Translations under genes and position numbers: made by a program
Assembly (NCBI GenBank): GCA_038131595.1
Contig: JAYPPR010000005.1
Span: 34,560 to 98,559, forward strand
DNA from: UBA9926 sp038131595
Lineage (GTDB): Bacteria; Pseudomonadota; Gammaproteobacteria; Pseudomonadales; Azotimanducaceae
DNA: 64,000 nucleotides
Reading direction: 5' to 3'
In this document: positions 8,576 through 17,808 of the stretch, piece after piece
Layout: each line of letters begins with the position of its first letter
Position numbering within the stretch: the stretch's first letter is position 1
Notes under the pieces: model-generated
Seen by the model: only the letters and a program-made list of their open reading frames with translations
What the model was told of the DNA's origin: nothing
The model's database searches: none

Positions 8576-9525
8576 CCACCGCGAGGCTGATGCAGATAAC
8601 GCTCCTAGCCCTTACCCCGGGCGCTCTCGCCATGACCTTCTGGTGGGGTCCTGGCGTCCTAGTGAACTTAATCGTTGCGGCAACCCTCTGCGCACTCCTT
8701 GAGCGAGGTTACGCCAAACTTCGACGGCTTCCGATGCCCTCCGGCGGATACGGGGCTGCCATTCTTGCTGGTTGCTTGCTTGCCCTTTGCCTACCGCCCT
8801 ATGTCCCCATCAACGTACTCATCATAGGTGTGATCGCCGGGCTCGTTTTGGGCAAGTATGTTTATGGCGGGCTAGGCAATAATCCGTTCAACCCAGCATT
8901 AGTGGGTTACTGTTTCATCATGATTTCTTTTCCCGCGGAGCTAACGTTCTGGATGCATCCAACGGATAGTCATTGGGACTGGCAGTCAGTGCTCGCGGCG
9001 AAGATGTTTGCCAGCACGGTAGATGGCTATTCCGGCGCGACACTGCTTGACGCGTTTAGGCACCGTGGCGCGCTGACCGTCGAGGAAATGCTCGAAACCA
9101 CCTCTTTAATTGATCGACCGCACACATTGATCAATGTGGGTTTCCTAGCGGGAGGCCTCGTCCTGCTCGCGCTGCGAATCATCCGCTACCAGGCGCCTCT
9201 CGGATTCCTGCTCGGCCTCGCGCTGCCCGCCTTGTTATTCTTTGATTCAGGAAGCTCCCAAAGCCTTGGCTCGCCGATTTTTCACTTGCTCTCAGGCGGC
9301 ACCATGCTAGCCGCGTTTTTTATCGTTACCGACCCGGTCAGTGGCCCTGATCGGCCGCACAGTCAGTTTTGGTTCGGACTCATCGCGGGCGGTCTCACGT
9401 TTTTACTGCGGAGCTACTCGGCCTATCCAGATGGAATCGCCTTCGCCATCTTGATCGCTAACATCTTTGGTCCCCTTCTCGACACCCTGCTCGGTAAACC
9501 GCATCGCAGCGAGGCATCGACATGA
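8572..9525 (+). CDS. rnfD: Electron transport complex subunit RnfD/RsxD
   Basis: 317-residue polytopic membrane flavoprotein of the Rnf complex. The motif DGYSGATLLD (residues 151-160) supplies Thr157 for covalent FMN by phosphoester linkage, as known for RnfD. GGLGNNPFNPALVGY and FIVTDPVSGPD are further conserved segments. Slightly shorter than the usual ~350 residues. Overlaps both the rnfB–C fusion upstream and rnfG downstream by 4 bases, so translation is coupled. All ligand residues needed for flavin attachment look intact, which argues that the rearranged complex is functional. Confidence 0.95.
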   Translation: MTTARLMQITLLALTPGALAMTFWWGPGVLVNLIVAATLCALLERGYAKLRRLPMPSGGYGAAILAGCLLALCLPPYVPINVLIIGVIAGLVLGKYVYGGLGNNPFNPALVGYCFIMISFPAELTFWMHPTDSHWDWQSVLAAKMFASTVDGYSGATLLDAFRHRGALTVEEMLETTSLIDRPHTLINVGFLAGGLVLLALRIIRYQAPLGFLLGLALPALLFFDSGSSQSLGSPIFHLLSGGTMLAAFFIVTDPVSGPDRPHSQFWFGLIAGGLTFLLRSYSAYPDGIAFAILIANIFGPLLDTLLGKPHRSEAST

Positions 9526-10082
9526 AACAGATTGCCGCGCTAACGATGGTGAGTCTTATCCTAGGTCTCGGGATCTCGGCGCTCGACCAATGGACCGCAC
9601 CAGACATTGCTCAGAGTCGGGAGGAGGTTAGACGGGAAGCGATTCAGAGAGTTTTACCCTCTGACGCTGAAACCATCATGGTGCTCCAGCCAGCGCCCTC
9701 AGCAGACCAGCCGATTTACCGTTCTAGCCTTGCTGGCAAGGAAACCGGCTTTGTCTATGGTATCGCTACTAACGAGGGCTACAACGGTACGATTCGCGCA
9801 TGGCTAGCCATTAGCTCCGAGGGAATCATCCGAGGTATCCGAACATTTACCCATCAAGAGACTCCCGGCATCGGACACATCGTTGAAGCGGGGGAGCCGT
9901 TTGTGTCTCAATTCGAAGGATTATCCATTTTGGGCAATGAGATTGAGCTCCGTGAAGACGGTGGTGGCATCGATGCGGTCACCGGCGCGACCATTACATC
10001 AAGGGCAATGGTAGACGCGTTAATCAAGGCCCGCCCCATGGTCAATGCGCTGCTTGAGCGCGAGAAGGGGCCCAACGCATGA
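9522..10082 (+). CDS. rnfG: Electron transport complex subunit RnfG/RsxG
   Basis: 186 residues: one N-terminal membrane anchor (residues 2-22) and a periplasmic FMN-binding domain. TGATITS at 154-160 is the covalent FMN attachment site (Thr157), and HQETPGIG is the conserved segment before it. Typical length for gammaproteobacterial RsxG is about 200. Start and stop overlap rnfD and rnfE by 4 bases each. In the complex it takes electrons from the membrane cluster of RnfA/E and passes them towards RnfD. Confidence 0.95.
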   Translation: MKQIAALTMVSLILGLGISALDQWTAPDIAQSREEVRREAIQRVLPSDAETIMVLQPAPSADQPIYRSSLAGKETGFVYGIATNEGYNGTIRAWLAISSEGIIRGIRTFTHQETPGIGHIVEAGEPFVSQFEGLSILGNEIELREDGGGIDAVTGATITSRAMVDALIKARPMVNALLEREKGPNA

Positions 10083-10744
10083 CCCAGATACCATCATTGC
10101 GTGAGGCGCTGTGGCACAACAATCCTGCGCTCATCCAACTGCTAGGGCTCTGTCCTCTCCTTGCTGTGAGTCAATACGCGGTCACGGCAATCACGCTGGG
10201 CCTGATCAGCCTGGTGGTGATGACCCTCTCTAATCTGATCATTAGTCTCCTACGGCCGCTTATGTTCGAACTCATTCGCCTACCCCTCCAGATCATGGTC
10301 ATCGCCTCGCTGGTTACCGCAGCAGACTTGCTGCTACAGGCGTTCTATTTTGAGCTTCATCAACGCATCGGGCTCTTTGTTGCGCTCATCGTGACGAACT
10401 GCGCGATTCTTGGCCGCGCTGAACTGTTTGCCCGCAGATCCTCGGCGCCGAAGGCGCTCATCGATGGCTGGTTCATGGGGCTCGGCTTTTTCTGGGTCAT
10501 TGCCGTGATGGGAATGGCACGGGAAATCCTGGGTAAAGGAACTATTTTTGCGGAGGCCGGCAGGCTTACCGGTCTTGATATTCCGAATTCCGGCATCCAG
10601 ATCACCTCCTTCTCCATTCAGCTGGTGTCATTTGCGCCCGGCGCTTTTTTCATTTTTGCTTTGATGATTGCTGCAAAGAATTACTTGGACCTACGCCATG
10701 AACAAAGACAAGAGAATTCAGTTTCTCAGCCAACTGAGGGCTGA
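10079..10744 (+). CDS. rnfE: Electron transport complex subunit RnfE/RsxE
   Basis: 221-residue membrane subunit homologous to RnfA, about six helices. Cys25 (LLGLCPLLAVS) and Cys108 (VTNCAILG) match the RnfA cysteines and complete the intramembrane [2Fe-2S] site. LREALWHNNPALIQLLGLCP at the N-terminus is the classical RsxE opening. The 3' end overlaps the start of nth by 47 bases, the same rnfE–nth linkage as in E. coli. Confidence 0.95.
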   Translation: MTQIPSLREALWHNNPALIQLLGLCPLLAVSQYAVTAITLGLISLVVMTLSNLIISLLRPLMFELIRLPLQIMVIASLVTAADLLLQAFYFELHQRIGLFVALIVTNCAILGRAELFARRSSAPKALIDGWFMGLGFFWVIAVMGMAREILGKGTIFAEAGRLTGLDIPNSGIQITSFSIQLVSFAPGAFFIFALMIAAKNYLDLRHEQRQENSVSQPTEG

Positions 10745-11357
10745 GAACCCTAATCCAACGACCGAGCTGAATTTTGCCAACGCGTTTGAACTGCTGATTG
10801 CTGTGATGCTCTCGGCTCAGTCGACCGATGTCGGGGTCAACAAAGCCACCGCTAAACTTTTCCCCGTCGCCAACACCCCGCAATCCATTCTTGACTTAGG
10901 ACTAGTAGGACTAAAGGAATACATCAAGACGATCGGCCTATTTAACAGCAAGGCCAAACACATCTTGGCGACCTGCAAAATTCTTCTCGATGAGCATGAC
11001 GGCGAGGTGCCACAGACCCGCGCGGCACTTGAGGCGTTGCCCGGCGTTGGGCGCAAGACGGCCAATGTGGTTTTAAATACTGCCTTCGGGCAACCCACGA
11101 TGGCGGTCGATACCCATATCTACCGGGTCTCTAACCGGACAGGTTTCGCCAAAGGCAAGACAGTGCTTGCCGTGGAGAAAAAACTGATGAAGGTCATCCC
11201 CGACGAATTCATGGTCGATGCTCATCACTGGCTGATTCTGCATGGGCGCTACACCTGTCGAGCACGCAACCCCAAGTGCTGGGCGTGTTCAGTGTTCGAC
11301 GTGTGCGATTACCGCGGCAAACAAAAACAAGCCGACAAGGGCCTCGATACAGAATGA
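10698..11357 (+). CDS. nth: Endonuclease III (DNA glycosylase/AP lyase)
   Basis: 219 residues from the ATG at 10698 (MNKDKRIQFLSQLRAENPNP), preferred over 10668 because it matches the family N-terminus. Removes oxidised pyrimidines. Seen: the helix-hairpin-helix LPGVGRKTANVVL with the catalytic lysine, AVDTHIYRVSNR with the catalytic aspartate, and the C-terminal [4Fe-4S] ligands in the C-X6-C-X2-C-X5-C pattern of CRARNPKCWACSVFDVC. Last gene of the rnf operon; ends one base from the convergent argG. Confidence 0.95.
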   Translation: MNKDKRIQFLSQLRAENPNPTTELNFANAFELLIAVMLSAQSTDVGVNKATAKLFPVANTPQSILDLGLVGLKEYIKTIGLFNSKAKHILATCKILLDEHDGEVPQTRAALEALPGVGRKTANVVLNTAFGQPTMAVDTHIYRVSNRTGFAKGKTVLAVEKKLMKVIPDEFMVDAHHWLILHGRYTCRARNPKCWACSVFDVCDYRGKQKQADKGLDTE

Positions 11358-11358
11358 G

Positions 11359-12576
11359 CTACCGATTTCGGCGACGCTGATCCACTTTTAGGCGAAGCGC
11401 GTTCAGTCGAATGAACCCTTCAGCGTCTTTTTGATCATAAGCGCCGGCATCATCCTCAAACGTCACAAGGTTGCCGTCGTAAAGGGTATTACTTCCCGCC
11501 TCCCGCCCGACGACGGTGACCGATCCTTTATATAGCTTTAATTGGACTCGACCCGTCACTGCATCTTGAGATTGATCAATCAATGCTTGGAGTGCCCTTC
11601 GTTCTGGGCTCCACCAGTAACCGTTATAAATCAACTTGGCGTACCGCGGCATCAACTCGTCCTTGAGATGCCCAAGTTCGCGATCGAGCGTGATTGATTC
11701 AATGGCGCGATGGGCTTTCAGCAATACGGTGCCGCCTGGCGTCTCGTAGCAGCCTCTGGCTTTCATGCCGACATAACGATTCTCAACGATATCGACTCGA
11801 CCCACCCCGTGCCGTCCCGCAACCTGATTAAGATGCGCAAGCAAGGCAGCCGGCGTCATAGCATTGCCATCTACAGCAACCGGGTCACCCTCAACGAAGT
11901 CAATAGATACAAGCTGCGCCTCATCGGGAGCCTGTTCGGGCGAGGTTGTCCAGAGCCACATCGGCGCAGCCGGCTCCACATTGGGGTCCTCCAATTCGCC
12001 CCCTTCATAAGAGATATGCAGAAGGTTTGCATCCATCGAATAAGGCGATTTTTCTCCATCTCGCTTTTGCTCCACCTGGATTTGATGTTGCTCGCAAAAT
12101 GCCATCAACGCCTCGCGAGAGTGCAAATCCCAAGTCCGCCAGGGTGCGATGACCTGAATGGATGGATCGAGCGCCGCAACGCCTAACTCAAACCGCACCT
12201 GATCATTGCCCTTGCCTGTTGCGCCATGGGCGACAGCATCACTACCGGTCTCTTGAGCGACTTCGACTAATCGTTTGGCAATGAGTGGGCGCGCAATGCT
12301 GGTACCGAGCAAGTACTCCCCCTCATAGAGGGTATTGGCCCGAAACATGGGGAAAACGAAATCGCGCACAAATTCCTCACGAACATCATCGATGACAATT
12401 TCTTTCACACCCATTTGCGTGGCTTTAACGCGCGCCGGCTCAAGTTCTTCGCCCTGCCCGAGATCCGCCGTGTAAGTCACGACTTCACACCCATAGGTTT
12501 CTTGTAGCCAGCGGAGAATGACTGATGTATCGAGACCACCTGAGTAGGCGAGCACGACTTTTTTTATCTCGGACAT
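11359..12576 (-). CDS. argG: Argininosuccinate synthase
   Basis: 405 residues, family length about 400. Condenses citrulline and aspartate with ATP in arginine synthesis. The N-terminal PP-loop is AYSGGLDTSVILRWL, followed by TADLGQGEEL and, further on, GATGKGNDQVRFE and the substrate-binding SPYSMDANLLHISYEGG. An unusually perfect Shine-Dalgarno sequence, AAGGAGGT (12586-12593), stands 9 bases before the start. It is divergent from pyrC, with only about 90 bases between the two start codons. argD lies 4 kb away and no other arg gene is seen. Confidence 0.96.
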   Translation of the reverse strand: MSEIKKVVLAYSGGLDTSVILRWLQETYGCEVVTYTADLGQGEELEPARVKATQMGVKEIVIDDVREEFVRDFVFPMFRANTLYEGEYLLGTSIARPLIAKRLVEVAQETGSDAVAHGATGKGNDQVRFELGVAALDPSIQVIAPWRTWDLHSREALMAFCEQHQIQVEQKRDGEKSPYSMDANLLHISYEGGELEDPNVEPAAPMWLWTTSPEQAPDEAQLVSIDFVEGDPVAVDGNAMTPAALLAHLNQVAGRHGVGRVDIVENRYVGMKARGCYETPGGTVLLKAHRAIESITLDRELGHLKDELMPRYAKLIYNGYWWSPERRALQALIDQSQDAVTGRVQLKLYKGSVTVVGREAGSNTLYDGNLVTFEDDAGAYDQKDAEGFIRLNALRLKVDQRRRNR

Positions 12577-12665
12577 AATAAAGGGACCTCCTTCGAAGCG
12601 GCGGTATGGTAAACGTTTGCCGCACCGGACACCAGTTTCACCAGCCCAAATGCTACAATGGCGCT

Positions 12666-13712
12666 ATGGACCACCTCACTATTACTCGCCCCGATGACTG
12701 GCATATTCACCTCCGAGATGAGGCCGCGCTACCGACGACGGTTAGGGATGTTGGTCGAGTCTTCAAGCGAGCCATCGTCATGCCTAACTTGGTGCCCCCG
12801 GTCACCAGCGCCGAAGCGGTGAACGCGTACCGAGAGAGAATTATCGCGGCAAGGCCGGAGGACAACCCTTTTGAGCCGCTCATGACGCTCTACCTCACCG
12901 ATCAATTGACTCCCGCAGACATCGAGCGCGCGATTGATGAGGGTCATATAACGGCCTGCAAGCTTTATCCCGCCGGTGCGACCACCAACTCAGATGCCGG
13001 GGTTACGTCAATCGCTAATCTCGACCCGCTCTTTGCCTGCCTGGAAGCGAGAGGCATCCCGCTCCTCATTCACGGCGAAGTCACCGACACCGAGATCGAT
13101 GTGTTTGACCGAGAGCGCGCATTTATCGACACCGAACTCACGCGAATCACAGAGCACTTCCCCAACCTCAAGGTAGTATTCGAACATATCACCACCGCCG
13201 ATGCGGTCCAGTTCGTCAAAGAGGCCGGGGCCAATGTTGCTGCGACCATTACCGCGCACCACTTGCTGTATAACCGGACCCACATGCTAGGTCATGGCAT
13301 GAAGCCCATGCTGTTTTGTTTACCGATCCTGAAACGCGATGTGCACCAACAAGCACTGATTGCCGCAGCAACGTCAGGGGATCCTTCCTTTTTCTTGGGC
13401 ACCGACTCTGCGCCTCATCCCCAAGACGCCAAAGAGAATATCTGCGGCTGCGCAGCAGGCTGCTACACAGCCCACGCGGCCATTGAATTGTATGCCGAAG
13501 TCTTCGATCAAGCGGGGTCGCTCGATCGCCTGGAAGGATTTGCCAGCCATTTCGGTCCGGACTTTTATGGACTGCCGCGCAATGAAGACACCATCACGCT
13601 GAGTCGGGAATCCTGGCAGCCTGATGAGACCTTAGATATGGGCGGCGCGCCCCTCAAACCACTTCGTGGTGGCGAGTGGGTCTCTTGGCGCGTAACATCA
13701 GGCGCATATTAA
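12666..13712 (+). CDS. pyrC: Dihydroorotase, class II
   Basis: 348 residues from the ATG at 12666 (MDHLTITRPDDWHIHLRD). Cyclises carbamoyl aspartate in pyrimidine synthesis. Zinc ligands are visible in DWHIHLRD, the carboxylated lysine in ACKLYPAGAT, further histidines in ITAHHLLYNR, and the catalytic aspartate in GTDSAPH. The length equals the E. coli-type enzyme. TACAAT at 12654-12659 is too close to the start to be its -10 unless the message is nearly leaderless. Its TAA stop shares one base with the ATG of rnt (TAATG), so the two are co-translated. Confidence 0.95.
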   Translation: MDHLTITRPDDWHIHLRDEAALPTTVRDVGRVFKRAIVMPNLVPPVTSAEAVNAYRERIIAARPEDNPFEPLMTLYLTDQLTPADIERAIDEGHITACKLYPAGATTNSDAGVTSIANLDPLFACLEARGIPLLIHGEVTDTEIDVFDRERAFIDTELTRITEHFPNLKVVFEHITTADAVQFVKEAGANVAATITAHHLLYNRTHMLGHGMKPMLFCLPILKRDVHQQALIAAATSGDPSFFLGTDSAPHPQDAKENICGCAAGCYTAHAAIELYAEVFDQAGSLDRLEGFASHFGPDFYGLPRNEDTITLSRESWQPDETLDMGGAPLKPLRGGEWVSWRVTSGAY

Positions 13713-14344
13713 TGAGCGATGAGAAAGCGCCCATCGCGCATCGCTTTCGGGGATTTCTACCCGTGGTGGTTGACCTCGAAACCGGGGGGTTTAATGCCCA
13801 AACTGACGCCATCCTCGAGATTGGCGCAGTCATCATGCAGTTCGATGAGAAAGGGACGCTCCGATCCGGCGAACAAATTTTCCATAACGTTGACCCGTTT
13901 CCTGGCGCGAACGTTGAGCCGTCGGCGCTCGAGTTCACAGGGATTAAGATCGACAACCCGCTGCGCGGAGCGATTGGCGAGGGTGAGGCACTGCGAGATG
14001 TATTCGGCATCGTTCGGCGAGAGCTCAAACGCACCGGCTGTCACCGAGCCGTACTCGTTGGCCATAACGCTTCTTTTGACCTTGGTTTTTTGAATGCCGC
14101 GGTCGAAAGAAACAAAATCAAGCGCAATCCGTTCCATCCATTTTCGAGCTTCGATACGGCAACGCTGGCAGGCGTTGCGTTCGGGCAAACTGTCCTCGCA
14201 CGCGCTTGTGAAGCTGCAGGGATTGCTTTCGATGCAGCCGAGGCTCACTCAGCACTGTACGACTGCGAGAAAACGGCGCAGCTCTTTGCGGATGTGGTTA
14301 ATCGCTGGCCTTTCCCAAAAGATCTCATCTCAGCAGAACGCTAA
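13712..14344 (+). CDS. rnt: Ribonuclease T
   Basis: 210 residues; DEDD-family 3'-5' exonuclease that trims the CCA end of tRNA and other stable RNAs. Catalytic residues visible: Asp and Glu in VVDLETGGFN, Asp in GHNASFDLGFL, and His/Asp in EAHSALYDCEKTA. Start fixed by the overlap with pyrC (TAATG) and by the conserved HRFRGFLPVVVDLETGG opening. In pseudomonads pyrC and rnt are also neighbours. Confidence 0.94.
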   Translation: MSDEKAPIAHRFRGFLPVVVDLETGGFNAQTDAILEIGAVIMQFDEKGTLRSGEQIFHNVDPFPGANVEPSALEFTGIKIDNPLRGAIGEGEALRDVFGIVRRELKRTGCHRAVLVGHNASFDLGFLNAAVERNKIKRNPFHPFSSFDTATLAGVAFGQTVLARACEAAGIAFDAAEAHSALYDCEKTAQLFADVVNRWPFPKDLISAER

Positions 14345-14600
14345 CCCCTCGTCCTTGTCGGGCACAACGCGCCAGCTCAACATTCCAGTTCTTCAACTTC
14401 TACGACTCACCATTGCATGAATGGTGGTTCTGCTTGATTACGGATCGATTGCTGATAGATCACATGACCGCTAGATGGCTCTAAAGGTGGCCGGACCGGT
14501 CTGGATGCCCCCCGCTTGCGCTGAATGCAACCGTCTTTTTTAACGAGCGAATGCTCGAGATTAACAAGCGAGTGGTTAGGTCAGTGGCTGACCTGCTTTT

Positions 14601-14930
14601 CTATTCAGCCGCCTCTTCGGGAACCTCATTGATCAAGGTCTGAAGCTCTCCGCTCTGGTACATCTCCGTGATGATGTCACAGCCGCCAACTAACTCGCCC
14701 TGAACGAATAACTGAGGGAAGGTTGGCCACTCTGAATATTGGGGGAGCTGGGCTCTGATCTCAGGGTTCGAGAGAATATCGATGAATGCGAAGGGCTTTC
14801 CGCAGGCCATCAATGCTTGGGATGCTTGCGCAGAGAAACCACAGCGCGGCTGGTCAGGTGAACCTTTCATATAGATCAAGATCGGGTGATCCGCTATCTG
14901 CTGGGCAATCTGGTCTTGAATGTCTGTCAC
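14601..14930 (-). CDS. grxD: Monothiol glutaredoxin, Grx4 type
   Basis: 109 residues from the GTG at 14930, chosen because GGAG lies 8 bases upstream and the product then matches Grx4 length (MTDIQDQIAQQIADHPILIY). CGFS active site in QPRCGFSAQAS, glutathione-binding WPTFPQLFV and GGCDIITEM. Monothiol glutaredoxins bind a [2Fe-2S] cluster with glutathione and deliver it to Fe-S proteins. Two in-frame GTG codons exist; 14939 is the alternative. The last residues are acidic (EVPEEAAE). The 256-base gap between this gene and rnt holds only a weak hairpin (AGGTCAG/CTGACCT, 14578-14594). Confidence 0.93.
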   Translation of the reverse strand: MTDIQDQIAQQIADHPILIYMKGSPDQPRCGFSAQASQALMACGKPFAFIDILSNPEIRAQLPQYSEWPTFPQLFVQGELVGGCDIITEMYQSGELQTLINEVPEEAAE

Positions 14931-14979
14931 TGGGTTCACTCCGGCTGTCTCGTGCTTGTCTGGGTAAGTGTATCCTCTT

Positions 14980-16575
14980 TTACTCCTCAACGTCAGGCGC
15001 CGGATCACCGATGGGGTGACCCCAACCCCCTCCCCCAGGCGTTTCGATCCGCAGCACCTGCCCTGCGTGCACGGTCAGCATCGCTTTACCACCCAGCGCT
15101 TGACCATCTAACCAATTGGCACCCGATGCGCCAGCTTGTCCACCCGCTAGTCCCCAGGGCATCTGCGCTCTGCGCTCCGTGAGGAGCGTCACCTCAGCCT
15201 GTTCGAGGAATCTAAATTCCCGGGTCAAACCGTCACCACCGCGGTTGCGCCCCTCGCCTCCCGAGCCCTCGCGGCGCTGATATCGTTCAATTCGAAGCGG
15301 ATAATTCATTTCCACAACTTCGGCCGGCGTATTGAGCGTATTGGTCATGTGCACCTGAACGCAGTGGGCACCATCGGCAGCCGCGCTCGCACCGGCGCCT
15401 CCGCCGAGCGTTTCGTAATAATCCCAACCACCTTCACCCCGCTTACCCATCGCGATATTGTTCATCGTGCCCTGACTGGCCGCGGGAATGTGGTCGGGTA
15501 GCGCTTTGGCAAGGGCCCCAAAGATCACGTCTACGATGCGCATTGACGTTTCCACATTGCCGGCAGCGGTCGCGCTCGGGCGAGACGCGTGCACCAGCGA
15601 CCCTGGCTCCGCCTTGATTGTGATCGCCTCAAATACGCCTGCACACGCGGGTGTTTCCTCCGCCATGAGGCAGCGGATGGCGTAAAAGACGGCGGCGGCG
15701 GTAACAGGCAGCGGGCAATTGATATTGCCAGTAACCGCCTGACTCGTGCCCGCGAAATCAACCATGACCGCTTCATCTTGCACCACGACCTTGCACTGAA
15801 TGCGGATTCGCTCATTACCAAACCCGTCATCATCCATGACATCAGCAAACGTGTACTCGCCGTTGGCTAGGCGCCTTAAGCCTGCGCTCGCCATCGCCCT
15901 ACCATAATCATTCAATTCATCCAGGATGATGCCAATGGGTTGTCCGTCCAGTATCGACGCTATCCTCGCCGCGCCCGTCAAATTCGCGCTTCGCTGTGCC
16001 GCCAGATCTGCAGCTGTGAACTGCCCAACCGCGTCGCAAAGCGACTGGTAAAACGCCTCATCACGCACGGAGTGGTCGTATAGTTTTCTTGGCGAAATCA
16101 GAAAGCCTTCTTCATCGATATGAGAGGCAAGCGGCATCGAACCGGGCGCATCTGCACCAATCGACGCGTGGTGCGCTCGATTGGCAACAAACCCAACGTG
16201 CTGTCCTGCGACAAAAAATGGCTGTACCAGCGTTACATCGGGGAGATGGGTCCCTCCCAAAAAAGGATCATTGAAAACCACTTGATCCCCTGGGCGCCAT
16301 TCAAATTGGTTAACGATGTCTCGCATCGCGAACGCCATACTGCCCAGATGGACCGGAACATGCGCCGCCTGAGCAAAGAGCGCTCCTGTGCGATCAAACA
16401 GCGCGCAAGAAAAATCCAATCGATCTTTGATGTTTGGAGAGCACGCTGTGGCACTGAGCACGGAAGCCATTTCGTCACAGACTGCACTAAAGCGAGCCAC
16501 CATCAGACTCAGCATGATCGGGGAAAGCGTCTGCTGCTGATCCGCTTTCGAGCTCGTATTGTTCTGGTTTATCAT
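14980..16575 (-). CDS. Hydantoinase B/oxoprolinase family protein (orphan HyuB)
   Basis: 531 residues from the ATG at 16575, which has AAAGGAG just upstream. Matches HyuB/5-oxoprolinase B subunits: RLDFSCALFDRTGALFAQAAH, HLGSMAFAM, GDQVVFNDPFLGGTHLPDVT, RAHHASIGADAPGSMP, and the glycine-rich RREGSGGEGRNRGGDG followed near the end by ETPGGGGWG. These act with a HyuA subunit to hydrolyse hydantoins or oxoproline with ATP. No hyuA is adjacent: grxD lies downstream and argD diverges upstream. The partner must be elsewhere, or the protein works alone. Substrate cannot be told from sequence. Confidence 0.88.
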   Translation of the reverse strand: MINQNNTSSKADQQQTLSPIMLSLMVARFSAVCDEMASVLSATACSPNIKDRLDFSCALFDRTGALFAQAAHVPVHLGSMAFAMRDIVNQFEWRPGDQVVFNDPFLGGTHLPDVTLVQPFFVAGQHVGFVANRAHHASIGADAPGSMPLASHIDEEGFLISPRKLYDHSVRDEAFYQSLCDAVGQFTAADLAAQRSANLTGAARIASILDGQPIGIILDELNDYGRAMASAGLRRLANGEYTFADVMDDDGFGNERIRIQCKVVVQDEAVMVDFAGTSQAVTGNINCPLPVTAAAVFYAIRCLMAEETPACAGVFEAITIKAEPGSLVHASRPSATAAGNVETSMRIVDVIFGALAKALPDHIPAASQGTMNNIAMGKRGEGGWDYYETLGGGAGASAAADGAHCVQVHMTNTLNTPAEVVEMNYPLRIERYQRREGSGGEGRNRGGDGLTREFRFLEQAEVTLLTERRAQMPWGLAGGQAGASGANWLDGQALGGKAMLTVHAGQVLRIETPGGGGWGHPIGDPAPDVEE

Positions 16576-16635
16576 TTGCTCCTTTGCTGTACCGGTTCCA
16601 ACACTCAGAACCGCACAACCTGTAGGACGATCATC

Positions 16636-17808
16636 ATGACTACCCACGCCATCATGCCCACGTATGGACGCCTCGACGTTGAGTTTATCAAAGGCGAGGG
16701 TTGCTGGTTAATTGACAAAGATGGCCGGCGATACCTCGACGCTCTCTCTGGCCTTGGGGTCGTGGCGCTCGGGCACGCACACCCCGCGATCGCTGACGCG
16801 ATTTCAGCACAGGGCGGAGCGTTACTGCACACATCGAACCTTTATCGCATTCCGAATCAAGAACGGCTGGCTGATCGCCTGGCCGCGCTATCGGGTATGG
16901 AGAACATGTTCTTCAGCAATACGGGCGCTGAAGCGTGCGAGTGCGCCATTAAAATTGCGCGTTTGTACGGGCATCAAAAGGGGATTGCCGAGCCCGCGAT
17001 TATCGTCGCCGATAATGCCTTCCACGGGCGGACCATGGCAACGCTGACCGCAACCGGTAATCGAAAAGTCCAAGCAGGCTTTGAGCCCCTAGTGAGCGGA
17101 TTTGTTCGGGTCCCATTCAACGATCTAGAGTCGATTAAGCAAGCCGCTACCCACAACCAAAATATCGTCGCTGTATTTATCGAGCCCATTCAGGGCGAAG
17201 GCGGCATTCAAGTCGCGGACCAAGCGTACTTGCAAGGGCTGAGAGCCCTCTGCGATGACCAGGACTGGCTGCTCATGATCGATGAAGTGCAGTCGGGGAA
17301 CGGTCGCACTGGACAATTCTTCAGTTATCAGCACGCCGACATCCTCCCCGATGTGGTCACAACTGCAAAAGGCTTGGCCAATGGGGTCCCTATTGGCGTT
17401 TGCTTAGCCGCGAATCAGGCAGCACACGTTCTAGGTCCTGGAAACCATGGTTCCACATTTGGCGGTAACCCGCTCTCTTGCGCAGCAGCGCATGCGGTGC
17501 TCGATGTCTTCGAGCATGAGCAGATTGTCAGTCGCGCAGCATCCATGGGGCAGTACCTGCGAGACAAACTGGCCTCCGCGCTTCAAGGCGTCAATGGCGT
17601 AAAGGAAATCAGGGGCCAGGGCCTCATGATTGGCATTGAGTTAGAGGTGGATTGTGCTGAATTAGTCGGCCAAGCACTCGAGGAGGGCTTACTGATTAAT
17701 GTCACCGCAGGTTCTGTCGTTCGTCTACTTCCACCTTTGATCCTCTCGGAGGAAGAAGCAGATCAAATCAGCGAAGTCCTAGGTAGGCTGATTAAAGGTC
17801 TCTCGTAA
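16636..17808 (+). CDS. argD: Acetylornithine aminotransferase
   Basis: 390 residues from the ATG at 16636 (MTTHAIMPTYGRLDVEFIKG), the family start. PLP-dependent class III aminotransferase. Seen: FFSNTGAEACECAIKIAR, the cofactor-stacking FHGRTMATL, EPIQGEGG, LMIDEVQSGNGRTG with the cofactor aspartate, and TTAKGLANGVPIG with the PLP lysine, then HGSTFGGNPL. Acts in arginine synthesis and often also on succinyldiaminopimelate for lysine. Longer in-frame reading upstream is an accident of the hyuB complement. argF, the frequent neighbour, is not here. Confidence 0.92.
   Translation: MTTHAIMPTYGRLDVEFIKGEGCWLIDKDGRRYLDALSGLGVVALGHAHPAIADAISAQGGALLHTSNLYRIPNQERLADRLAALSGMENMFFSNTGAEACECAIKIARLYGHQKGIAEPAIIVADNAFHGRTMATLTATGNRKVQAGFEPLVSGFVRVPFNDLESIKQAATHNQNIVAVFIEPIQGEGGIQVADQAYLQGLRALCDDQDWLLMIDEVQSGNGRTGQFFSYQHADILPDVVTTAKGLANGVPIGVCLAANQAAHVLGPGNHGSTFGGNPLSCAAAHAVLDVFEHEQIVSRAASMGQYLRDKLASALQGVNGVKEIRGQGLMIGIELEVDCAELVGQALEEGLLINVTAGSVVRLLPPLILSEEEADQISEVLGRLIKGLS

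Noticed and set aside
12654..12659. TACAAT as the pyrC -10 element
   Set aside because: It is only 6 bases before the ATG with no fitting -35, so a leaderless message would be needed.
14578..14594. AGGTCAG/CTGACCT hairpin as an intrinsic terminator
   Set aside because: The following T-run on the plus strand is short and on the minus strand absent, and it lies 230 bases after rnt.
16120..16635. A long N-terminal extension of argD
   Set aside because: It runs antisense through the hydantoinase-B gene, and the family start with normal length lies at 16636.
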